Source: Tuwongella immobilis (GTDB lineage Bacteria; Planctomycetota; Planctomycetia; Gemmatales; Gemmataceae). From it: 64,000 nucleotides of DNA. The stretch is taken from the NCBI RefSeq assembly GCF_901538355.1, contig NZ_LR593887.1, positions 6,300,920-6,364,919 of the forward strand. The letters run 5' to 3'. Under the pieces are notes generated by a model. That model was not told the origin of the DNA. It searched no databases and was given only the letters and a program-made list of their open reading frames with translations. How positions within the stretch are numbered: the stretch's first letter is position 1; each line of letters opens with the position of its first letter. Made by a program: the position numbers and the translations under genes. Positions 1 through 8,000 of the stretch are shown here, piece after piece.

Positions 1-129
1 TCCACCGGTCAGATCATCGATCAGCGCTGGGCGGCGATTCGACTCACCGACACCACCGCTTGTGGCGAATTTCTGGAACGATCCGCTCAGGAGACCGCCA
101 ACGATCCAACAGTCGCCCAGCCATCCTGA
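1..129 (+). CDS. C-terminal end of an unidentified protein (5' end outside window)
   Basis: Frame 1 is open from the first base of the window to a TGA at 127-129, giving a 42-residue C-terminal tail that ends DPTVAQPS. Codon choice is G/C-ending like the real genes nearby and no competing frame is better. The fragment is too short to assign a family. It runs toward the anti-sigma gene, which is on the opposite strand, so the two are convergent. It could be a chance open frame, but its position at the window edge makes a truncated gene more likely. Confidence 0.5.
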   Translation, partial: STGQIIDQRWAAIRLTDTTACGEFLERSAQETANDPTVAQPS

Positions 130-264
130 TGGAGCGATCCTGACGTTCACCGGGGCCAAAACTATCGGCCTGCGAACCACTCGATTTCCGTCTATTGCGA
201 CGATCGAGAATTCGCAGGCCCGTTGATTTTCAATCTACCGCTCAATCGCCAGCCGCCGCTGCTC

Positions 265-1029
265 TCAGGCCACCGGCACCAGCGTCTTCGACAGAAACGG
301 ATCCAGAGTCGCCCCGGTGTAAACCACCACATAGGCCACCCGATTCGGCTCGTCGCGATCGGCCAATACCGTCACTGCGCAATTGCTTTGTTGGGCTTCC
401 GCTCGCACGGCAGGCAGATCAAACTGCCGCGAATGGACGATATACACCCGCGCCACTGCATGTTCCCGATGGTTGGTGAGAATCAGCATCGGCACGGTAT
501 TGCCCTGGAACTGGACCATCTCAAATCCCACGACCAGGGTCGGGTCCAGGGGCATTGCCGGGGTGAACCGCAACTGCTGATCCGCCAGCCAAGCGATGGC
601 TTGGTTGAACGGCTCCCGACTTTGCGCATCATACGAAATGGCAAGGGTTTCCGCATCCAGCTGCGGCGCGGGTTTGGACCACTGCCAGACACCGACTCCG
701 GCTAAAATCGCCGCCGCAACGGTGCTCGCCACCCGCCAGGGGAAACGCCGTCCCGGTCGATTCGCGGGAGCCGATGCCGGGGTGAGCGTCGGTGGGTTCG
801 GTTGAGCCGGGGCAGTCAGCTTCGCAACCAAACGAACATGCAATCCTTCTGGAATTGCAATATCAGTCATCGCAGCTTGCATGCGACGATCGAACGCACG
901 TTCCGCCGCCGCCATTGCCGCGCAAGTCGGACAACTGGCCAAATGGGCTTCGATCTCGGCCAAGCGATTGGCATCGAGTTCGTTGGCCCGCAACAGTGGC
1001 AGATACGGTTGTGTGGTTCGGCAGTCCAT
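265..1029 (-). CDS. Anti-sigma factor, zinc-finger (ZAS-like), single-pass membrane protein
   Basis: The 254-residue protein begins with a short helical domain carrying His29-x3-Cys33-x2-Cys36, the core of the zinc-binding anti-sigma (ZAS) fold that holds ECF sigma factors inactive. A basic stretch (GRRF, about residue 92) leads into one membrane helix at about 97-115, so the C-terminal 135 residues would lie outside the cytoplasm as a sensor. A GGGAGGG ribosome site precedes the ATG. It lies 15 bp behind the ECF sigma gene in the same direction, the usual sigma/anti-sigma operon. The sensor part shows no family I recognise. Confidence 0.85.
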   Translation of the reverse strand: MDCRTTQPYLPLLRANELDANRLAEIEAHLASCPTCAAMAAAERAFDRRMQAAMTDIAIPEGLHVRLVAKLTAPAQPNPPTLTPASAPANRPGRRFPWRVASTVAAAILAGVGVWQWSKPAPQLDAETLAISYDAQSREPFNQAIAWLADQQLRFTPAMPLDPTLVVGFEMVQFQGNTVPMLILTNHREHAVARVYIVHSRQFDLPAVRAEAQQSNCAVTVLADRDEPNRVAYVVVYTGATLDPFLSKTLVPVA

Positions 1030-1044
1030 GGTCGCCCTCCCGGT

Positions 1045-1575
1045 TCATTCCGAGGCGGGAAGCGACTCCGATGCCGGGGAATGGGAACCTGTGAGCCGTT
1101 GGCGCAAATACGCCTTGGCCCGTGCCAACCGCGACATCACCGTACCAATGGGAAGATCCATCTGTTCGGCAATGTCCCGATAGCTAAAATCTTCGAAATA
1201 ATACAAAATCAACGGAGTCCGCCATTCTTCGGCCAGATCGTTCAACGCGTGTTGCAGTTCCGCACGTTGTTCGGCAAGATCGGATTCGCCCGAAATGGCA
1301 AGATCCTCGACCTGGTCCAACGAAATCGCAGGATGAAGCTGTTCCGCACGATAGCGATGCAGATAGGCATTCCGCAAGATCCGAAACAGCCAGTTGCGAA
1401 TCCGCTTGGGATCCCGCAGTTGGCCTTGATGCTCTTGCACTTTGCAGAATGTCTCTTGGACAAGGTCTTCCGCATCCGCCGCACTTCCGCTTAGGCGATA
1501 ACCGTAGCGATACAGCGCAGCATAATGGGAAGTGACCCATTCCAACAAGTCGGCTTTACCGTCCGACGCCTCCAT
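1045..1575 (-). CDS. ECF (sigma-70 group 4) RNA polymerase sigma factor
   Basis: The 176-residue protein has the two ECF domains: region 2 with the DAEDLVQETF motif used for core binding and promoter melting, and region 4 with a helix-turn-helix around SYRDIAEQMDLPIGTVMSRL. The chosen ATG is preceded by AAGGAG at 5-nt spacing; the frame stays open 23 codons further upstream without a better start. The downstream neighbour is a zinc anti-sigma factor, so activity is probably released by an envelope signal. The ribosome site lies inside a small perfect hairpin (see the regulatory entry). Target genes are unknown. Confidence 0.93.
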   Translation of the reverse strand: MEASDGKADLLEWVTSHYAALYRYGYRLSGSAADAEDLVQETFCKVQEHQGQLRDPKRIRNWLFRILRNAYLHRYRAEQLHPAISLDQVEDLAISGESDLAEQRAELQHALNDLAEEWRTPLILYYFEDFSYRDIAEQMDLPIGTVMSRLARAKAYLRQRLTGSHSPASESLPASE

Positions 1576-1580
1576 CCCGC

Positions 1581-1595
1581 CTCCTTCACAAGGAG
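1581..1595 (-). promoter_or_regulatory. Hairpin enclosing the Shine-Dalgarno of the ECF sigma gene
   Basis: Read on the minus strand, CTCCTT-GTG-AAGGAG is a perfect 6-bp inverted repeat with a 3-nt loop. Its 3' arm is the AAGGAG ribosome site 5 nt ahead of the sigma-factor ATG. If it forms in the mRNA it would hide the ribosome site, allowing translational control of the sigma factor. The stem is short, so this is a suggestion from sequence only. Confidence 0.4.
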
Positions 1596-1836
1596 TGATC
1601 CCCAACGCGGTGTTTTTATTCCCGCTATTCGTCGGAAATGTCACCCGATTCGATGAAAATTGAGCTTACCAACTTTCGCATGAATAACCCACCCAAAGCC
1701 GCTTGAGAAAAACGGAACGATTTCCAAAAAACTCGGGAATAAATCCGGCACTTCGGGATCATTCTTTTCGACAAGGCTGGTGTTGGAGTGGTCCGACCCG
1801 CCAAAACCCAGGTGCTCACAATTCAGGAAGCACAAC

Positions 1837-2058
1837 ATGAAGAAGATCATCGCCGTTGCTATGTTGGCTGGTGTGTTCGCGATCGGCTGCGATTCGGCCA
1901 AGCCGACCACCGCCGCCAAGGCCACCCCGAGCAGCGCCGCCAAGGCCCCGGAAACCAAGAAGGAAGAAGGCAAGGCTCCGGAAGCTCCGAAGGCCCCCGA
2001 AGCCAAGGCTCCCGAAGCCCCCAAGGCTCCCGAAGCCCCCAAGGCTGAAAAGAAGTAA
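1837..2058 (+). CDS. Small secreted lipoprotein with Lys-Ala-Pro-Glu repeats
   Basis: The start MKKIIAVAML follows an AGGAAG site; the frame extends upstream but the signal peptide fixes the start here. A hydrophobic segment ends in a lipobox (FAIGC, Cys17), predicting acylation and membrane anchoring after export. The remaining 56 residues are low complexity, built of KAPEAP-type units in imperfect tandem from about residue 45. Such short, charged Pro/Ala tails occur in planctomycete lipoproteins of unknown role; a spacer or cell-wall-contact function is possible but not shown. Total length is 73 residues. Confidence 0.75.
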   Translation: MKKIIAVAMLAGVFAIGCDSAKPTTAAKATPSSAAKAPETKKEEGKAPEAPKAPEAKAPEAPKAPEAPKAEKK

Positions 2059-2264
2059 TTCCTCTCCGGAAATCATCTTGATTTCCGCTTGAGTGATTCT
2101 TCACGATTCACCACACTCGGACTCGATCCTCGCGGATTGCGTCCGAGTGTTGCATTTCCATTCTCATCGCTGTACCATTCACCCCATGACCGTCCGCTTC
2201 CGTTTGCCGAACGGATTCATCACGGACGTTCCTGCATTCGGCTTGGCGTTCTTGGAGTTCGTTT

Positions 2265-2525
2265 ATGCGCTACCGTTCTCTGTTCCTGGCCTGCTTCGCC
2301 GCGATGCTCTTGGGATGCTCCGGAGCCACCGATAGCGCCAAGAACCGCAATCTCGACCGACCCAAACCGTCCGGCGAACTCCCCGGCCCCGTCACCCCCG
2401 ATGTCGAAAAAGCGACTCCCAAAATGGAAGCCGCCCCCAAAACCGACGCCGATCCCGCCGCACCCGCCGAAAAAGAACCCGCACCCGCACCCGTCGCGCC
2501 GCCGATCAATCCCCCATCTCCGTGA
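2265..2525 (+). CDS. Small Pro/Ala-rich secreted lipoprotein
   Basis: This 86-residue protein starts MRYRSLFLACFAAMLLGCSG, a compact signal peptide with a lipobox (MLLGC, Cys18). A GGAG site lies upstream. The mature part is rich in Pro, Ala, Glu and Lys (for example EKEPAPAPVAPP) and has no recognisable domain. It resembles the lipoprotein 200 bp upstream in design but not in exact repeats, so the two may be distant paralogues or convergent. Function unknown. Confidence 0.7.
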   Translation: MRYRSLFLACFAAMLLGCSGATDSAKNRNLDRPKPSGELPGPVTPDVEKATPKMEAAPKTDADPAAPAEKEPAPAPVAPPINPPSP

Positions 2526-2656
2526 TGCCGATTCACGCATCCTCCGAAACCGAATCGATCGCCGCCCGCGCTTCCGCGCCAGCCGCGATCGATTTCAGCA
2601 TCCTCACAGAGTTCCACCAGGCAGAATCGAAATAATTCGATCTCCGATCCTCAGCC

Positions 2657-2932
2657 TCATTCAAACTCGAAATCATCGCAAGGCAAACATCGCAAATCGC
2701 CGGCAACCGATCGACAGCCGACCAACTCGTATCGCCAGAACAACTCGGCGGGCAATCGTTTCCGCAAATGTTTTCCACGGGGCAAATCGGGATGAAAACA
2801 CCAATTGCCGCACAAGGAACAAACACCGAATAATGGCGGATCTCCCCACAAGGTCAAGACTTGCGCCGTTCGCTCGATCACATCTGCTGCAAATCCCCAC
2901 TCCAATAATCGCTGTCGTTCGTCAGCAATCAT
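2657..2932 (-). CDS. Small Cys-rich hypothetical protein, possibly metal-binding
   Basis: From an internal ATG (MIADERQRLLEWGF) the frame encodes 91 residues with normal codon bias for this genome. The middle holds CSLCGNWC and the end CLPCDDFE, with another Cys between; this four-to-six-Cys pattern could bind zinc. The frame is open 39 codons further upstream, but those residues look non-coding. It lies 118 bp beyond the DUF433/DUF5615 pair on the same strand. I do not recognise the family, and a chance frame cannot be ruled out. Confidence 0.5.
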   Translation of the reverse strand: MIADERQRLLEWGFAADVIERTAQVLTLWGDPPLFGVCSLCGNWCFHPDLPRGKHLRKRLPAELFWRYELVGCRSVAGDLRCLPCDDFEFE

Positions 2933-3050
2933 CGTCGCTCGCCTCGTGAATCCGCACCATTTCGCCCAACGAAACCCACGTCGCTCCCGCCGCCAATCAC
3001 TCCCGGCCATCCCGAAATTTCCCGCATTCCGATGCAGCGAGCGATTCAAC

Positions 3051-3404
3051 TCAGTCTGGACGAGAGGATGGTCGGGGAGGTACGCGAATGATGCGACCTG
3101 CCAGTTCTCCAGCGATCAGAATTTCCTGATGAATTGCCCGGGCAAGTCGATCGAAGTCAGGATCAACTACACAAACGATGATCCCTGCATGCTTCAAATT
3201 CGATGCATGAAGTCGATAAAAGTCCTTGCGATTGAATGTTACGATTGCACGATTTTCTTGCGTCGCCAGCTGCAAAACCTCTGGATCAGAAACCGCCTCG
3301 CTCGCGCGACCTCGCTCCTGAATCGTCACCACATCATGACCTAACAATCGCAAGGCGACGACAACTGGAATCGGAAAATTCTCGTTCGAATATAATCTCG
3401 CCAT
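3051..3404 (-). CDS. DUF5615 PIN-like protein, putative toxin of a type II pair
   Basis: The 117-residue protein matches the DUF5615 (PIN/Mut7-C-like) pattern: an N-terminal strand with an acidic site (YSNENFP), LGHDVVTIQERG, then DPEVLQLA and IVTFNRKDF. PIN-type members are predicted ribonucleases. The usual family start reads DENxP; here the Asp is Asn (SNEN), which may weaken metal binding. The ATG is 1 bp after the stop of the DUF433 gene, so the two are translationally linked. DUF433/DUF5615 pairs are a recurring toxin-antitoxin-like module, but activity is not proven by sequence. Confidence 0.82.
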   Translation of the reverse strand: MARLYSNENFPIPVVVALRLLGHDVVTIQERGRASEAVSDPEVLQLATQENRAIVTFNRKDFYRLHASNLKHAGIIVCVVDPDFDRLARAIHQEILIAGELAGRIIRVPPRPSSRPD

Positions 3405-3405
3405 C

Positions 3406-3783
3406 TCAATCTAACTGATTCTCTTGAATTGCCTTTTGAATTTCATCGCGATGTATCATCACATATTCCCAGGCTTCGGCAAGATCTCTTGCAGTCAGTG
3501 TCGGATACGATTCAAGAATTTTTGATTCCGAAAACCCTGCCTGACGCATTTGCTCAAGTAACCAGATCGGGATGCGAGTTCGAATCAACCGAGCATCCCC
3601 TCCACAAACATCTGGCGTCTGCACGATCGAAGGAAAATCTCGCTCTTCCACAACCATTGTATACGATCTGTCGTATCCGCGATGAAATTCGGGAACTCCT
3701 GCCGTCAGATACTGGATAAACTGGCGCTTACGTTCCGGAGACAATTCTAACAACTGATCCAGCAAATCTTTGGATTCATTCAT
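3406..3783 (-). CDS. DUF433 protein, putative antitoxin
   Basis: The 125-residue protein has an N-terminal helix (DLLDQLLELSPERKRQF), a basic linker, and the DUF433 signature in its second half: CGGDARLIRTRIPIWLL, GFSESKILESYPTLTARDL and a final AWEYVMIHRDEI helix. DUF433 carries a winged-helix-like DNA-binding fold and usually precedes a DUF5615 gene. It is first in the pair, as antitoxins commonly are. It probably neutralises the downstream protein and represses the operon; this is family-based inference. Confidence 0.83.
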   Translation of the reverse strand: MNESKDLLDQLLELSPERKRQFIQYLTAGVPEFHRGYDRSYTMVVEERDFPSIVQTPDVCGGDARLIRTRIPIWLLEQMRQAGFSESKILESYPTLTARDLAEAWEYVMIHRDEIQKAIQENQLD

Positions 3784-3931
3784 ATTTCCTTCTCATCAAT
3801 CAGAATAGCCCTCACTAGATCCACCTGAATTGGGAATCATCAAAAAAACAAATCTACACACGAAAATCCAATAATCTCAGGCACCGCAGCGAGAGGGACG
3901 GTGATCCCATGCCCCCTCGCCGGAGTCGCCG

Positions 3932-5017
3932 TTATCGCTTGATGCGCGAGGCTCCGCCTTCTTCGTTGCCTTCCTCACCCCGCTGGTAGATCGGCAAGAA
4001 GCGGTATTCCACCGTCAATGCCAACACCCCCATCGCAGTCGTGTAGTTGGTCCCGAAGGTCACATCATCGGCCGCCCGTCCACGCCAACCACCGGCTGCA
4101 TTGGGTGGATTATCCCGCAGCAACAATTGATGCAACGTCTGACGATACGACTTCCAGTAGTTGTCCCCCAATTGGAACATCGCCTGCGACGTATAGTACA
4201 CGCCATAGAAGAAATGCGTCTGTGTCACATACAGTGGATTGCGCAGAATAAACGAACCCGCCTTCATCGCCTCACGGGATCGGTGATGCTCTCGGCCGCA
4301 AAGCTCAAGTGCTAAAATACTTGTGCCCGTGCAAGGCACCGTGACTCCGCTGTATACCTGATAGCGATATCCACCACTATTCGCATCGTAGCACCGGCGA
4401 ATATACTTCACTGCCGCTTCGATCGCTTCAGGGGGCACATCGCACCCGACATTCTTGGCCGCCCGCAGTGCCATCAACTGCCAGCCGGTGACGCTGATGT
4501 CGCTGTCGCTACCGCGCACCTGGTACCGCCACCCGCCCGCATCTGTTCCTGCGGTCCGTTGCCCGCGGAGAATCACCTCCACCGCCTTTTCCAACTTGGC
4601 GCGATATTTCCCCGCCTCGGCATTGTTCGGCATCAGGCCAATCGTCTCAGCAAGCATCAACGTACAAATGCCATGGTAATACATCTCGTATTGCCCACGA
4701 TTTTGCCCGGCAAACAATCCGTTGGATTGCTGCGAACTGGCCACGAAGCGAATGCCCCGCTCCACGGCCTCCGCGTGCGGCCCCTCGCCGGGCACATGCC
4801 CCGCCGAGAGGAACGCCATCACACACAAGGCAGAAATCGCCGGATCACTCCGCCCCGATCGCCCTGCCGACCAGGAGCCGTCGTTGGCCTGATTTTCCTT
4901 CAGATACAACAACGCTCGATCGATCGCCTCATCCATCGGCTCGCGGGCCGTCGGATCGGCCGCCAACAGCGGCCCGCACCCGACGAATAACCCGAGGAAC
5001 GCTATCCACGCACGCAT
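3932..5017 (-). CDS. Secreted prenyltransferase/squalene-oxidase-type repeat protein (alpha-alpha toroid)
   Basis: A signal peptide (MRAWIAFLGLFVGCGPLLA) is followed by about 340 residues of repeated helical units with QxxDGSW-type motifs: NQANDGSWSAG, QQSNGLFAGQN, TAGTDAGGWRYQ, DANSGGYRYQV and NAAGGWRGRA. These are the turns of the alpha/alpha toroid shared by terpene cyclases and prenyltransferases. No DxDD cyclase or zinc-site prenyltransferase motif is evident, so a non-enzymatic or unknown role is likely. It starts 14 bp after the stop of the giant upstream gene and is probably cotranscribed with it. Confidence 0.85.
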   Translation of the reverse strand: MRAWIAFLGLFVGCGPLLAADPTAREPMDEAIDRALLYLKENQANDGSWSAGRSGRSDPAISALCVMAFLSAGHVPGEGPHAEAVERGIRFVASSQQSNGLFAGQNRGQYEMYYHGICTLMLAETIGLMPNNAEAGKYRAKLEKAVEVILRGQRTAGTDAGGWRYQVRGSDSDISVTGWQLMALRAAKNVGCDVPPEAIEAAVKYIRRCYDANSGGYRYQVYSGVTVPCTGTSILALELCGREHHRSREAMKAGSFILRNPLYVTQTHFFYGVYYTSQAMFQLGDNYWKSYRQTLHQLLLRDNPPNAAGGWRGRAADDVTFGTNYTTAMGVLALTVEYRFLPIYQRGEEGNEEGGASRIKR

Positions 5018-5031
5018 GATTCGATCCTCGA

Positions 5032-8000
5032 TTATTTGCGATCCGCCAATTGTTCAAAGTAATACCGAATCACGCGGGCATCATCTTCGCCGTAGCGGGC
5101 TTTGAAATCTTGCAGAATGCGCGTCCGCAATTCGCCCGGCAATTCGCCCCAAGGCTTGCCTGCGTATTTCTTTGCGTCCGGTCCAAACTGCGTCAGATCG
5201 ATTTGTCCCGAGCCAGGAGACGAATTTTGACCATTCGCCGGCCCCTGATTCGGCTGCCCTGGATTCGGTTGCCCCTGATTTTGCTGCGACGACGCCAACT
5301 GTTGCGCCGCGTTTTGCAGTTGCTGGGCCGCCTGTTGCATGGCTTGCTGCGCCTGCCCCGGCTGATTCTGACCCAACTGAGACTGTGCCCGCGACATCTG
5401 ATTCGACGCTTGCTGAAGGGCTTGCGCCGCTTGCTGTTCCGAACTTCCTTGGTTCCCCATTGGCTGGCCATTCGCTTGCTGATTGCCCATCGGCTGACCG
5501 TTCATCGGTTGACCATTCGCTTGCTGATTGCCCATCGGCTGACCATTCATTGGTTGACCGTTCATCGGTTGACCATTGGCCTGTTGATTGCCCATGGGTT
5601 GCCCAGCGGAACGGGCCAACTGCTCGGCCGCGTTCTGAAGGGATTGCTCCGCTTGCTGTTGCGACTGCTGGGCCGATTGATTCTGCCCCTGGCGAGCCTG
5701 CTGTTGGGCCGCCTGCATTTGACCGCTGGCTTGCTGAGCACGGTTGGCCGCTTGCTGAGCTGCGTTCCGCACTTCGGAATTCGCCTTCGGTCCCTGCATC
5801 TGATTCGCCAACTGCTGGAGCTGTTGGGCCAGATCCGCCGCTTGCTGCTTCAGCTCCCCTTGCCGAGCTTGCTGCTGGGCTTGAGCCGCCGCTGCCGGAT
5901 TGTTCATCCCTTCCAGTCGACGATTCAACGCTTCTTGCTGTTTCGCAAGTTGTTGTGCCTGTTGACCTTGCGGAGATGCCGGTTCGGATTGCGCCAACTG
6001 CTGCAATTTCTGCGCGGCCATTTGCCCCGCATTCTTCGCTTGGTTGGAATTTCCATTCTGCATCTGTTTGGCCGCTTGTTGACTCGCCTGGGCCGCTTGC
6101 TGGGCCTGCTGACTGGCCTGAGCCTGTTGTCCCTGTTGTTGGGCCATCTGCTCGGCCAATTTCTGCGCCTCCTGGGCAATCGCCTGCTGCTGCTTGGCCA
6201 TTTCGCCCAGCGGATTCTCTCCGTTTTGTGCGGCCTGCTGCTGAGCTTGCTGCCCCTTCGCCGCCTGCTGCATCGCCGCATCCCGAATCGCCCGTTGCTG
6301 TTGCGCCAAGTAGCGGGCCATCTGTGCCTGCTGCTTGGCCTGCAATGCCGATTCACCGGATGCATCCTGCGGATTGGCCGGTTGTCCTTGCTGCGGCTTG
6401 GCTTGCGCTTGCTGTGCGGCCTGCTGAGCCAACTTCTCCAGGGCTTGGGCGGCTTGCTGCTGTGCCGCTTCCGCGGCTTTCGCATCTTGTTTCGCCAACG
6501 CCTGTTGCGCCTGATTCATCGCCGCACGCGCTTGCTGCATCGCTTGCGGCTGATTCGCGGCGGGCAGATTCGCAGCCTCCTCATTCAACTTGGCTTGTGC
6601 CTGCTGAAGTTGCTGCATCGCTTCGCCCTGTTTGGCCGCATCTCCTTGCTTTGCAGCTTGTTGCGTCTGCTGAGCGAGTTTTTGCTGTTCCTTGGCCAAC
6701 GCTTGCGCTTGCTGGGCCAAATCGCCCTTTTCGCCTTTTTCGCCCTTTTCGCCAGCTTCGCCTTTCTGCCCAGCATCCCCCATCGGCTGACCGTTCGGCT
6801 GATTCATCGGCTTTGCATTCGCTTGAGCATCGCCTTGTGGATCGAGCTGCTTCGCCAATTGTTGAGCCGCTTCAGCCGCCTTTTCGAGCGCATCCTTCGC
6901 CTGGGCCGGAGTTTGCGCCTTGTCGAGCTGCTGACGAGCCTGTTCCATGGCGGCTTGCGCTTTTTCCGCTGCCTTCTGCTGGGCGGAATCGGCGGGCTGC
7001 TCGCGTGCCAATTGTTCGGCTTGCTGCTCGAGATTCGCTTGCTGCTTCGCCGCATCTGCTGCCGCAGCCTGGGCTTGCGCAGGATTCATCGGCGGATTCT
7101 TGGCCGCATCCGCGAGCTTTTGCTGTTCCCGCGCCATGGCCTGCGCTTGAGCCGCCGCATCCGCCATGGGGTTATCCATGGGATTCAGCTTCTTGGCCAA
7201 CTGCTCAGCCGCCTCAGCCGCTTTTTCCAGCGCATCCTTTGCCTGAGCCGGAGTTTGCGCTTTTTCGAGCTGTTCACGGGCTTGCTGCATTGCCGCTTGG
7301 GCGGCTTGGGCCGCTTTCTGCTCTGCGGAATTTTCCGGCTGATTTTTCGCCAGTTGTTCCGTTCGCTTGGCCAAGTCCGCTTGCTGATTTGCAGCTTGCT
7401 TCGCGGCCTTGTTCGCATCCAACGGATTTTGCGGATTTTGGGCCGCTTCTTCCGCCGCCTGCTTCAATTCGGCCTGTTCGCGGGCCAGCTGTTGCGCCTG
7501 CTCCGCCGCGTTGCGTTGCGCCAATTCATCGGCCAGTTTTCGCAGCGCATCTGCCGCCTCGCGTTGGGCTTGCGCCTTTTGCTGGGGCGATTTCGCCTGA
7601 TCCAACTTCGCCATGGCTTGCTGCGCATCTTGCTTTTCTTGGGCCGCTTGCTCACCGCCACGAATCTGCTTCGCTTCTTCGGCGATTCGCTGTTGCTCCT
7701 GGCGTCGCTCCATCTGTTCGATGGGGCTTTGAGCATTCGGATTCTTCGCCAGACGTTCGGCCTCGGCCGCCTGCTCGGCTTGCTTCTTCGCCAGGCGATC
7801 GGCCCGATCCGCGTCCGATTCCTTCCCGGCGAGTTGATTCGCCAACTTCTGCAGGGCTTCCGCCGCCTTCTCAGCTCGCTCCAACGCTTGTTCGCTGGTC
7901 GGCTCTTTTGCGATGGCTTCCGCCGCCTTCTTCGTCGCTTCGGCGGCTTCGGCCTGACGTTGCGGAGCTTCGATATTCGGCAGACTTTGCACCTCACGAG

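Noticed and set aside
5450-5605. Short repeats that could suggest a CRISPR array
   Set aside because: Units are 15-21 bp, have no unique spacers and stay in frame within a coding region; no cas genes are present.
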